DNA from: Porticoccaceae bacterium
GTDB taxonomy: Bacteria > Pseudomonadota > Gammaproteobacteria > Pseudomonadales > Porticoccaceae
Direction: 5' to 3'
Assembly: GCA_030741175.1 (NCBI GenBank)
Contig: JASLVT010000001.1
Span: 22,774 to 32,225, forward strand
Length of the DNA: 9,452 nucleotides
The position numbers were made by a program, and so were the translations under genes. This document shows positions 1-6,733 of this stretch, one piece after another. The notes under the pieces were generated by a model. It was not told the DNA's origin. It ran no database searches and worked only from the letters and a program-made list of their open reading frames with translations. How positions within the stretch are numbered: the first letter of the stretch is position 1; every line of letters begins with the position of its first letter.

Positions 1-1025
1 GCCACCACAGCAAAGGCTTCATTGATTTCCCAAAGATCAATATCGTCCTTGGTCAGGCCGGCTTTTTCTAGCACTCGCTTAGCAGATGGCACAGGTGCAT
101 TAAGCATCAATGCTGGGCAGTCGCCCATATTGCCATAGGCAACAACTTTGGCCCGCGGCTTCCATCCCTGTTTACTGGCATAGTCTGGAGAGGCCAATAA
201 AACAGCGGCGGCGCCGTCCACTACACCAGAGGAATTACCCGCATGATGCACATGTTTCACTTCGACATCTGGGTATTTAATCGCCATTAATTTGCCATAG
301 GTCGTGCCCTCTTCATCCAGAGGCATATTAGTCAGTTTTTCAAAGGAAGGCTGGAGTTGGCTCAGAGTTTCCATAGTAGTGCCCGGACGAGGAAATTCAT
401 CTTTATCTAAAGCCAAGGAGCCATCGTCGTGATAAACAGATACCAAACTCTTGTCGAAATAACCATTTTCTATGGCATGGGCAGCACGCTGCTGACTCAC
501 TTCCGCCAGACGATCCAGATCCTCTCGTGAAATACCCTCAATGGTAGCGATGGTATCGGCGCAGAGCCCCTGATGTGACTGCCCATACATCTCACGCAAA
601 TGCAGATTGCCTGAATCCACAAAAGGGCTGGTTTCATTGGCGAGCCGACCATAGCCGGACATCATTTCACAGCCCCCTGCAATCACTAGATCTTCCATAC
701 CAGACATAATTGATGCGGCAGCCATATTGACCGTGGTGATACCAGAACCGCAAAATCGATCCAGCGTCACACCGCTGGAGGTAATATCGTAACCAGCATC
801 AAGCGCTGACATGCGACCCATATCATTGCCATTCTGACCGCGCTGTACATTACAACCCCAGATAATATCGGCAACATCGGCAGTGTTAATATCATTGCGC
901 TCAGCCAGTGCTTTCAATACCGTGGCACCTAGCCGCTGTGGATGAATATCGGTGAGCGATCCACGGCCCACTTTGCCAATTCCGCGAGGTGTGCGGCAGG
1001 CGTCTATAATCCATGCTTCAGTCAT
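1..1025 (-). CDS. Thiolase family protein (acetyl-CoA acyltransferase), C-terminus cut by window edge
   Basis: This is a thiolase, an enzyme that cleaves 3-ketoacyl-CoA with CoA (beta-oxidation) or condenses acetyl-CoA units, in the cytoplasm. The reading frame begins MTEAWIIDACRTPRG, a typical thiolase N-terminus, at an ATG preceded by GAGGG (complement of 1034-1038) at 8 nt spacing. About 341 codons are visible. The nucleophilic cysteine is Cys92 in DRFCGSG. A GGCEMMSGYG segment follows, then HHAGNSSG around residues 260-267 (usual family form TAGNSSG), and the NEAFA motif with Asn335 close to the window edge. The general-base His and second catalytic Cys of the family lie in the missing last 50 or so residues, so activity cannot be confirmed here. 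Whether it is degradative (FadA-like) or biosynthetic (PhaA/AtoB-like) cannot be decided. It is transcribed divergently from the gene at 1248. No frameshift or internal stop was seen. Confidence 0.95.
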   Translation of the reverse strand, partial: MTEAWIIDACRTPRGIGKVGRGSLTDIHPQRLGATVLKALAERNDINTADVADIIWGCNVQRGQNGNDMGRMSALDAGYDITSSGVTLDRFCGSGITTVNMAAASIMSGMEDLVIAGGCEMMSGYGRLANETSPFVDSGNLHLREMYGQSHQGLCADTIATIEGISREDLDRLAEVSQQRAAHAIENGYFDKSLVSVYHDDGSLALDKDEFPRPGTTMETLSQLQPSFEKLTNMPLDEEGTTYGKLMAIKYPDVEVKHVHHAGNSSGVVDGAAAVLLASPDYASKQGWKPRAKVVAYGNMGDCPALMLNAPVPSAKRVLEKAGLTKDDIDLWEINEAFAVV

Positions 1026-1033
1026 AATACGTA

Positions 1034-1047
1034 CCCTCTATATATAG
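1034..1047 (-). promoter_or_regulatory. Ribosome binding site and AT-rich palindrome ahead of the thiolase gene
   Basis: On the minus strand GAGGG (complement of 1034-1038) lies 8 nt upstream of the thiolase ATG and supports that start. Immediately upstream is the perfect 10-base palindrome CTATATATAG (1038-1047). It could be part of a -10 region or a small operator, but no convincing -35 box stands at the right distance. The ribosome binding site is well supported; the role of the palindrome is a guess. Confidence 0.5.
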
Positions 1048-1236
1048 GCCCAACGTCGATTCGTCATTAAATTAAGGACAGTCGCAAAGGGCGCTTTTAT
1101 TAGCTATTTCCACTGTATTCAGAGGCAGGCAAGTATTCAAGTTTTGTTATGACCCGCGGTTCAGTTACCGAGGCATAGACAGGGTTTGGTTAGAGGGATA
1201 TTGCTATTGATTTACGGTAAACTTTCGAACAGTGCT

Positions 1237-1240
1237 GGAG
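1237..1240 (+). promoter_or_regulatory. Shine-Dalgarno site deciding the start of the NAPE-PLD-like gene
   Basis: GGAG stands 7 nt before the ATG at 1248. This fixes the start so that the protein carries its hydrophobic N-terminal signal sequence. Confidence 0.7.
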
Positions 1241-1247
1241 CGCCGTT

Positions 1248-2327
1248 ATGTTGACATCAAAACTCTATTATCGATTGGCTGCCCTCGGCCTAATCTGCAT
1301 GTTGGGACTGACTATGCAAGTTAAAAGCGAACCTAACCCCCCTATCGATCAGCCCGATATCGCCCCGGCAAAACAAGATAGCAAGGGCCGATATATCAAT
1401 ATCAATGAGAACCTGCCGGGCGTATCGATCAAAGTAAGGGCACCTTTTTTTGCACGCCGCGTTGCCACCTCCTTTATCCGCAAAGACGGCGCGCCAAAGC
1501 GCATCGTCAATGATGGCGCTTTACTGCGGCTACCAACAGCGCCCAGCGAGCCAACGGCCACTTGGGTGGGGCATGCCACATTCCTAGTGCAGATGGAAAA
1601 CCTGACTTTTTTAACCGACCCTATTTGGTCCAACAAACCCAGTCCCGTCCCCTTCGCTGGGCCCAATCGCTATGTTAAGCCGGGCATTGCACTAAAGGAT
1701 CTGCCGCCCATCGACTTTGTGGTTATTTCTCATAATCATTACGATCACTTGGATATCCCCACATTGCGCAAGCTGGCCAAACGCAATGCTGACACTGTAT
1801 TTTTTGTCCCCCTAGGCAATGCCAAACTATTGCGTAAGAAAGGCATTCAACGGGTAGAAGAAATGGATTGGGGTGATTCCATTAAATTTAAATCAGCCAC
1901 CATTCACTGTTTACCAACTCAGCATTGGAGCAAACGCAGTCTTACCGACACTAGAAAAACACTGTGGTCATCTTGGGCAGTTACCGGACCGCAGAAGCGC
2001 TTTTATTTCGCTGGGGATACTGGCTACTTTTCAGGTTTCGACACCATTGGCCGCGCGCTGGGTCCTTTTGATTTAGCCGCAGTGCCCATTGGTGCCTACG
2101 CACCACGAGCCATGATGAAATCCTCGCATATGAACCCTGAGGAAGCGATTCAGGCGGCGCTCGATCTGCGGGCAGAAAAAGCGGTGGCCATGCATTTTGG
2201 TACTTTTAATTTATCCGACGAACCCTTATCCGAGCCACCCTCGAGATTTAAGGCCGCGGCAAAAGGTACCGCATTAGATGGGCAAAATAGCTGGGTGCTC
2301 GATATCGGCGAGACGAGGCAGTTTTAA
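1248..2327 (+). CDS. Exported MBL-fold metallohydrolase, NAPE-PLD-like
   Basis: A 359-residue metallo-beta-lactamase-fold hydrolase whose motifs match the N-acyl-phosphatidylethanolamine phospholipase D (NAPE-PLD) / UlaG-like branch. Visible: HNHYDHLD with His162, His164, Asp166 and His167; QHWSKR with His226; AGDTGY with Asp257; PIGAYAPR; HMNPEEA; and HFGTF with His316 followed by LSDEP. These correspond in order and near-identical spacing to the seven metal ligands of human NAPE-PLD (His185, His187, Asp189, His190, His253, Asp284, His343), so a di-zinc site looks intact. Residues 1-28 look like a Sec signal peptide: Lys5 and Arg9, a hydrophobic core at about 10-23, possible cleavage after VKS. 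There is no proper lipobox, so a soluble periplasmic enzyme is predicted. The real substrate is unknown; bacterial relatives are often annotated only as MBL-fold hydrolases. It is convergent with the amidohydrolase gene (36-base gap). Confidence 0.9.
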   Translation: MLTSKLYYRLAALGLICMLGLTMQVKSEPNPPIDQPDIAPAKQDSKGRYININENLPGVSIKVRAPFFARRVATSFIRKDGAPKRIVNDGALLRLPTAPSEPTATWVGHATFLVQMENLTFLTDPIWSNKPSPVPFAGPNRYVKPGIALKDLPPIDFVVISHNHYDHLDIPTLRKLAKRNADTVFFVPLGNAKLLRKKGIQRVEEMDWGDSIKFKSATIHCLPTQHWSKRSLTDTRKTLWSSWAVTGPQKRFYFAGDTGYFSGFDTIGRALGPFDLAAVPIGAYAPRAMMKSSHMNPEEAIQAALDLRAEKAVAMHFGTFNLSDEPLSEPPSRFKAAAKGTALDGQNSWVLDIGETRQF

Positions 2328-2363
2328 CTATCAGTCTCTGCTAAAAGCGGGCAACTAGGATTA

Positions 2364-4262
2364 TTAATCTCGGTGTATCGAACGCAATAGACGGCCCATT
2401 GGCTTGCGACCGAGATCCTTGGTAAAGGCGGTATCTTGCCAAGCGATATTGCCGCCAATCATCACCAGATCTACTACACCATCAGAACGATTAACTAATT
2501 GTTCATGGCTAAATTCTTCGCGGTAAATACGCTGAACATTCTCCTCACCCTCGTAGGTGGCAAGTTTGTCTGGGTCAACCAGAATCAAATCAGCAATATC
2601 GCCCTCATCAATAGAGCCGCCCTCAACACCGAACACATCGGCGGCATCTTTGGTTAAGCGCTTCACCATATAGCTCACATCTTCATCGCCACCTTGAGCC
2701 GCGAGCTGAAGGCTACGCAAATTCACATCATAGAAGGCCATATTGGTGAGGTGTGCACCGCTGTCATTAAAGCCGGGCAGTAAGGCCGGATGCATTAATA
2801 ATTCACGCACAGTTTTCATATTGCGGTTGGCGGTGACAGTGCTCCAACTTAAATCATTATCAAATGACCGCAACATCTGCAGCATAAAATCGCCTTCATC
2901 CGCTATATGGGCAAAATCTGTAGTCACCAGATCACGCTCCTCATCGCTGATCACCTCATCGAATAGGCCAGCATTGATAGCTAATATGCGATCAAACAGT
3001 GCCTGAAAACTCATCCCTTGCCAATTTTTCTGTGGGCAGCGATCGACATGCATATCGGAGAGCGTGCGATTAAACGCATAGTCCTCAAGATTAATCTTGC
3101 GCTTAAGCCGCGCCAGACTCCAACCCTGCTTGCCTTTCATCCACATAGCTTTAAAGGTTTTAATATAGTCAGGGTCATTGAGTATTTGTAATCGCTGGGC
3201 GCGATCTTCCAAATCGGTTTCATTCAATCTGCGCAATTCAGGAATTTCTTCAGCAATGGGTGTTACTGCCCCATCGGACCAAATTTTAAATGGCGCTCCC
3301 AGCGCCTGCATATGAAACTCGCCCTGTATCAGCCGCGAATTCAGGATGCTGGACAAGCGCTTTGCCAAACCAGATATGCGCCAGTTATTGGCTATATCCA
3401 ATGCCGCCACCACCGTAGTTCGCAAAGGTTTGCCATACAACCTGCCACTGGTTAACAAAAAAGTTTTTAACGTACCAATAACGCTATCTTTAGGCGGTGT
3501 TGCTTGCCATACCGCACCCTGCTCCCGCACTACTTGGGCCAACTGTTTGATCTCTGGGTATTTAGCAAACTGTGTGGGAATGGTTTTGTCGCAATGGGGC
3601 TGCGCCGCCAAATAATGGAAGGGCAGCGCATCAGTAGAAAAACCCACGTAGCCAAGCTTAAGCGCATCGCGCAACTTATCTTTCATCTGCTCAAGCTCTT
3701 GCGCCGTCGGATCTCGCTGGATGCTCTGCTCGAAACCCATCACATCAATACGCAACATAGAGTGCGGAAACAATACCGCCACATTGGGACCGAGATTAAG
3801 TTGCTCCAGATGTGTTAAATAGTCTTTGGGGTTATCCCAGTCGACATTGTCCGCACAGTTGCGCAACACATGCTTGGGAATATTCTCCACCCGCGCATAA
3901 CAACTCACAATAGGGTCATGGGCGCCATCGCGCTGAGCACCAAAAGCCAGACCCAAACTGCAGTTGGCAATCACCACTGATGTGGTGCCGTGACGAGTGG
4001 ACTCGGGCAAACCCGGTGCTACCTCGAGCTCAAGATCATAGTGCGTGTGAATATCAAATAAACCGGGCATCAGCCATAGCCCTTCGGCGTCAATAACTCG
4101 ATCTGCCAGCGCACTATCAAGATTCTGACCCCGAGCCACAATACGACCACCGGCCACTGCCACATCTTCAATAATCGCGGGCTCACCGCGATTAAACACT
4201 TTGGCATTTTTAATCAGAGTATCTATCTGTTGTGATTGAGCCTGCGTCATTGTTTCTCTCAT
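2364..4262 (-). CDS. Amidohydrolase superfamily protein, N-acyl-D-amino-acid deacylase-like
   Basis: A 632-residue (or 628, see start note) protein of the amidohydrolase family 3 / D-aminoacylase group, which hydrolyses N-acyl bonds or related amides using metal. The N-terminal small beta domain (IDTLIKNAKVFNRG) leads into GLFDIHTHYD with metal ligands His72 and His74. NCSLG (Cys101) aligns with the bridging Cys of D-aminoacylase, and GFNDSGAH (Asp500) with its catalytic/metal Asp. The C-terminal part (GGSIDEGDIADLILVDPD, then VMIGGNIAWQD near residues 600-610) rebuilds the beta domain typical of the fold. The two His of the tight zinc site of Alcaligenes D-aminoacylase are not evident: where HMR is expected the sequence reads VWQATPP. 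I recall a similar pattern in long actinobacterial and proteobacterial relatives, so this is probably a distinct subgroup. Length exceeds the 480-500 residues of classic D-aminoacylase. No signal peptide, so cytoplasmic. The substrate is unknown. Confidence 0.85.
   Translation of the reverse strand: MRETMTQAQSQQIDTLIKNAKVFNRGEPAIIEDVAVAGGRIVARGQNLDSALADRVIDAEGLWLMPGLFDIHTHYDLELEVAPGLPESTRHGTTSVVIANCSLGLAFGAQRDGAHDPIVSCYARVENIPKHVLRNCADNVDWDNPKDYLTHLEQLNLGPNVAVLFPHSMLRIDVMGFEQSIQRDPTAQELEQMKDKLRDALKLGYVGFSTDALPFHYLAAQPHCDKTIPTQFAKYPEIKQLAQVVREQGAVWQATPPKDSVIGTLKTFLLTSGRLYGKPLRTTVVAALDIANNWRISGLAKRLSSILNSRLIQGEFHMQALGAPFKIWSDGAVTPIAEEIPELRRLNETDLEDRAQRLQILNDPDYIKTFKAMWMKGKQGWSLARLKRKINLEDYAFNRTLSDMHVDRCPQKNWQGMSFQALFDRILAINAGLFDEVISDEERDLVTTDFAHIADEGDFMLQMLRSFDNDLSWSTVTANRNMKTVRELLMHPALLPGFNDSGAHLTNMAFYDVNLRSLQLAAQGGDEDVSYMVKRLTKDAADVFGVEGGSIDEGDIADLILVDPDKLATYEGEENVQRIYREEFSHEQLVNRSDGVVDLVMIGGNIAWQDTAFTKDLGRKPMGRLLRSIHRD
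4248..4260 (-). promoter_or_regulatory. Alternative start of the amidohydrolase with its own weak ribosome binding site
   Basis: The first ATG (4260-4262) has no purine-rich Shine-Dalgarno sequence upstream; the minus-strand text there is GACCAAAAA. The second in-frame ATG (4248-4250, Met5) is preceded by GAGAG (complement of 4256-4260) at 5 nt spacing. This favours Met5 as the real start and a 628-residue protein beginning MTQAQSQQIDTLI. The case is moderate because GAGAG is a weak site. Confidence 0.5.
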
Positions 4263-4410
4263 TTTTTGGTCTAGTTGTTTACGAAATCACAGGGTATAAC
4301 GTTCATTTTTTCTCAGTATTGCACTTCGCAAGGATGGACTCAACAACCATATTGAGACAGTATGGTCACAAATAAAGAGTCACATTAGACTTCATTAATA
4401 GGTTTATCCC
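4263..4410. promoter_or_regulatory. Divergent spacer with overlapping inverted repeats, possible operator
   Basis: This 148-base gap must hold the promoters of the divergent amidohydrolase and alpha/beta hydrolase genes. Two perfect inverted repeats overlap in it: CTCAA (4339-4343) with TTGAG (4352-4356), and ACCATA (4346-4351) with TATGGT (4361-4366). TTGAGA (4352-4357) resembles a -35 box, but no good -10 stands 16-18 bases beyond it. The plus-strand gene has only a weak AGG (4400-4402) 8 nt before its ATG. A repressor site serving one or both genes is plausible but unproven. Confidence 0.35.
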
Positions 4411-5307
4411 ATGACCACAATCGCTGAACAATCCATCGCAACTCCGCAGCAATGGCTCACGCAGGGTGAGCATATAAAATTGCTCGGTCACAGTATTTTT
4501 GTTGTCGATTCTGGCGCCGATACAAAACCAACCATTCTGTTGTTGCATGGCTTTCCCACCTCAAGCTGGGATTGGCAACCCCTATGGCAGACCTTGGCGC
4601 AGGACTACCGGCTAATTGCGCTGGATATGCTGGGCTTTGGATTCTCCGATAAACCCAATAATCGCCACTATAGTATTCACCGACAGGCAGATTTTGTTGA
4701 GGCCTTGGTCGCCGCCAAGGGACTGCAACGATTTCATGTACTGGCCCATGACTATGGTGACACAGTGGCTCAGGAGTTACTGGCGCGGCAAATGGAGGAT
4801 CTCGGCACAGGGCAATGGCAGTCCTGCTGTTTTCTCAATGGCGGATTATTTCCCGAAACTCACCGCGCCCTACTGACGCAAAAACTTCTTCTTAGCCCCA
4901 TCGGTGGCCTGCTAAATCGATTGACCGGTTACACAAAATTCTGCAAAAACTTTAGCTCGGTATTTGGTCAACAAACCAAGCCCAGTGCACAGCAGTTGGA
5001 AGATTTTTGGTGGCTGATTAATTTCAATAAAGGCAAACATATTTTCCATAATCTAATTACCTATATGCGAGACCGCCGCGAGCATCGTCAGCGCTGGGTC
5101 AATGCATTACAACAGTCCACCATTCCACTGGCGCTTATTAATGGCTCTGTGGATCCAGTATCTGGTGCCCATATGGTCGCTCGCTATCAAACACTGCAAT
5201 GCCGATTGGATTATCTCGCCGAGCTGCCATCCATAGGTCATTATCCTCAGGTGGAAGCACCGGATCAGGTTATCGAGCACTTCACAAACTACCTTGCGGA
5301 AATATAG
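4411..5307 (+). CDS. Alpha/beta hydrolase, MEST/PEG1-like (Asp nucleophile)
   Basis: A 298-residue alpha/beta-hydrolase-fold protein of the haloalkane dehalogenase / epoxide hydrolase-like branch. The oxyanion loop is HGFPTSSWDW (from His46). The nucleophile elbow is AHDYGDTVAQE with Asp114 as predicted nucleophile. Asp248 (GSVDPVSG) is a candidate acid and His277 (IGHYPQ) the catalytic base. The elbow, the cap segment NGGLFPETHR (143-152), RRWVNAL-like text (228-233 reads RWVNAL) and the C-terminal GHYPQVEAP closely resemble the vertebrate imprinted protein MEST/PEG1, which reads SHDYGDIVAQE, NGGIFPETHR, RRWVGAL and SHYPQLEDP as I remember it. No signal peptide; probably cytoplasmic. The MEST enzymatic reaction is not firmly known, so dehalogenase or epoxide hydrolase names would over-annotate. 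It is divergent from the amidohydrolase and converges on the AtoE-type gene. Confidence 0.9.
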   Translation: MTTIAEQSIATPQQWLTQGEHIKLLGHSIFVVDSGADTKPTILLLHGFPTSSWDWQPLWQTLAQDYRLIALDMLGFGFSDKPNNRHYSIHRQADFVEALVAAKGLQRFHVLAHDYGDTVAQELLARQMEDLGTGQWQSCCFLNGGLFPETHRALLTQKLLLSPIGGLLNRLTGYTKFCKNFSSVFGQQTKPSAQQLEDFWWLINFNKGKHIFHNLITYMRDRREHRQRWVNALQQSTIPLALINGSVDPVSGAHMVARYQTLQCRLDYLAELPSIGHYPQVEAPDQVIEHFTNYLAEI

Positions 5308-5322
5308 TCAAACAAGGTAGTT
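5287..5322. repeat. Inverted repeat across the alpha/beta hydrolase stop codon
   Basis: AACTACCTTG (5287-5296) and CAAGGTAGTT (5313-5322) are perfect 10-base inverted arms around a 16-base loop that contains the TAG stop at 5305-5307. It lies in the 67-base convergent gap before the AtoE-type gene. No T-run follows on either strand, so it is not a classical intrinsic terminator. It could stabilise the 3' end of one or both converging transcripts. Confidence 0.45.
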
Positions 5323-5374
5323 GCGAGGTGGTTGCATGATAGTCGCGATTAACAGGGGTTGATTAGGATAGCTG

Positions 5375-6694
5375 TTAGTAGAGCAGATAGATCATGCTAC
5401 TGATCAGTAAACCGGACCAGATCAATATCACAATGCAGTAGCCCATAATCTGGCGCAGCTTAAGTCCTGTCAGAGCTAATAATGGCAATGCCCAAAAAGG
5501 CTGGATCATATTGGTCCAAGCATCGCCCCAGGCCACTGCCATTGCCGCCTGATTGATCGGCACTCCCAGCTGTGCTGCCGCGGGCACCACAATCGGCGCT
5601 TGCACCGCCCACTGCCCACCACCTGAGGGCACCAGAAAATTAACCACGCCGGCGCTAAAAAAAGTCACCACTGCAAAAGAATCTGCGGTCGATATCTGCA
5701 CAAACCACTGCGACAGAGCGCTAGCCAGGCCAGAGCCGACCATCATGCCCATGATACCTGCATACAGTGGAAACTGCAGAACAATACCAGTGCTGGTACC
5801 AATACCCTTGGCCATGGCATTGAGGAAATTAGCCGGGCTTTTATGCAATGCAAGACCCGCGATTAACAAACATAGATTGATGATATTGAGACTAATTCCA
5901 TTGCCGGCGGCAAAATAACCCCATAAATAAATAGCGCCAATAGCTACCAAGAGGAAATTAATTATCGGCCAATGCTCAAGCTTTTCTGCGGGGCTTAACG
6001 ACGCCATATCAATCACTGGCTCTGGCTCCTCATTGTGAGTCATCGCAAGTCGACTCTCTTTCGCTGGCATCATCAACATATTTAGTAATGGCAGAGAAAT
6101 CGCCAGCGCCAACACAATAGCAAGATTTTGCCAGGCAAAAATGGTCTCGCTCAGTGGCACCAGTTGGCCATTAAGCAATTGGCCTAAAGTATCATTTCCA
6201 GGCGAGGCAATTTTTAATGGGATCGACCCAGATAGACCCGCGTGCCAGACTAGGAGGCCACTGTAAGCAGCAGCCAACAATAATGGGAAATGACTGTCTT
6301 TAACCGTAAAGGCCACCTGCCGCGCCAGCAATGCCCCTACGACCAGTCCAAAACCCCAGTTAATCCACAGCGCCAACATAGACGCCAAGGTCACTAGGAC
6401 AATACCCTGAGCTGGGCTTTTTGCCAGTGTCGCTACGCCTGTAAGAATCGCTTTAATGGGTTTACTCATAGCCAACACTGTGCCCAGCACCAATATCAGC
6501 ACCATCTGCATGGAGAAGCCCAAAAGCTTCCAGACACCGTTGCCCCAGTGATCGGCCATCGCTGTCACCGTCTGACCCTGAAAGATCAAACCGCTGAGAA
6601 AAACCATCGCGCTTAATATTATGGCAATAACAAAAGCATCCGGAAGCCAGCGCTGTACCAAACGACTAAAAAACTCTGCACCTGCTTTTATCAT
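5375..6694 (-). CDS. Short-chain fatty acid transporter, AtoE family
   Basis: A 439-residue polytopic membrane protein of the AtoE short-chain fatty acid transporter family, an inner-membrane carrier for butyrate, acetoacetate-type acids and similar substrates. The N-terminus FFSRLVQRWLPDAFVIAIIL, the central HAGLSGSIPLKIASPGN (151-167) and the conserved C-terminal blocks LVPSGGGQWAVQAP (354-367) and GDAWTNMIQPFWALPLLA (390-407) are diagnostic. Length matches the family. Many hydrophobic segments are spread along the protein, with a hydrophilic loop at about 210-242. The start is supported by AAGGGA (complement of 6704-6709) 9 nt before the ATG. It follows the MFS gene after 39 bases on the same strand, suggesting co-transcription. 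Unlike E. coli atoE it is not flanked by CoA-transferase genes; the nearest CoA enzyme is the thiolase about 4.3 kb away. Substrate specificity is not shown. Confidence 0.93.
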   Translation of the reverse strand: MIKAGAEFFSRLVQRWLPDAFVIAIILSAMVFLSGLIFQGQTVTAMADHWGNGVWKLLGFSMQMVLILVLGTVLAMSKPIKAILTGVATLAKSPAQGIVLVTLASMLALWINWGFGLVVGALLARQVAFTVKDSHFPLLLAAAYSGLLVWHAGLSGSIPLKIASPGNDTLGQLLNGQLVPLSETIFAWQNLAIVLALAISLPLLNMLMMPAKESRLAMTHNEEPEPVIDMASLSPAEKLEHWPIINFLLVAIGAIYLWGYFAAGNGISLNIINLCLLIAGLALHKSPANFLNAMAKGIGTSTGIVLQFPLYAGIMGMMVGSGLASALSQWFVQISTADSFAVVTFFSAGVVNFLVPSGGGQWAVQAPIVVPAAAQLGVPINQAAMAVAWGDAWTNMIQPFWALPLLALTGLKLRQIMGYCIVILIWSGLLISSMIYLLY

Positions 6695-6733
6695 ATTTGA
6701 GTTTCCCTTTTCGCGTTGCTCTATCGATAACCC

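Larger units (their letters stand above)
1026..1247. other. Divergent intergenic region between thiolase and NAPE-PLD-like gene
   Basis: These 222 bases are the largest non-coding gap in the window and must carry the promoters of both divergent genes. I see the thiolase ribosome binding site and AT palindrome at the left end. At the right end are an 11-base palindrome TTTACGGTAAA (1211-1221) and the ribosome binding site GGAG (1237-1240) of the plus-strand gene. No good sigma-70 pair, terminator hairpin or structured RNA stood out on either strand. Confidence 0.6.

Noticed and set aside
1248..1335. Lipoprotein signal in the NAPE-PLD-like N-terminus because of Cys17
   Set aside because: The residues before the Cys are GLI, lacking the small residue needed at -1 of a lipobox, and the Cys is inside the hydrophobic core.
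1349..1666. Open frame of 105 codons on the minus strand opposite the NAPE-PLD-like gene
   Set aside because: It lies wholly inside a strongly supported gene, has no recognisable motif and no good ribosome binding site; it is a shadow of the coding strand.
2328..2363. Bidirectional terminator between the NAPE-PLD-like and amidohydrolase genes
   Set aside because: No hairpin or T-run was found in these 36 bases.
3346..3818. Two overlapping plus-strand open frames within the amidohydrolase gene
   Set aside because: Both are antisense to a conserved continuous protein, overlap each other and show no family features.
4411..5307. Naming the alpha/beta hydrolase a haloalkane dehalogenase
   Set aside because: The Asp nucleophile fits, but the HDYGD elbow and NGGLFPETHR cap segment point to the MEST-like group instead of HDWG-type dehalogenases.
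5553..5918. Open frame of 121 codons on the plus strand opposite the AtoE-type gene
   Set aside because: Its Pro/Thr/Ala-rich composition reflects the antisense of a membrane protein, and the conserved AtoE blocks are on the other strand.
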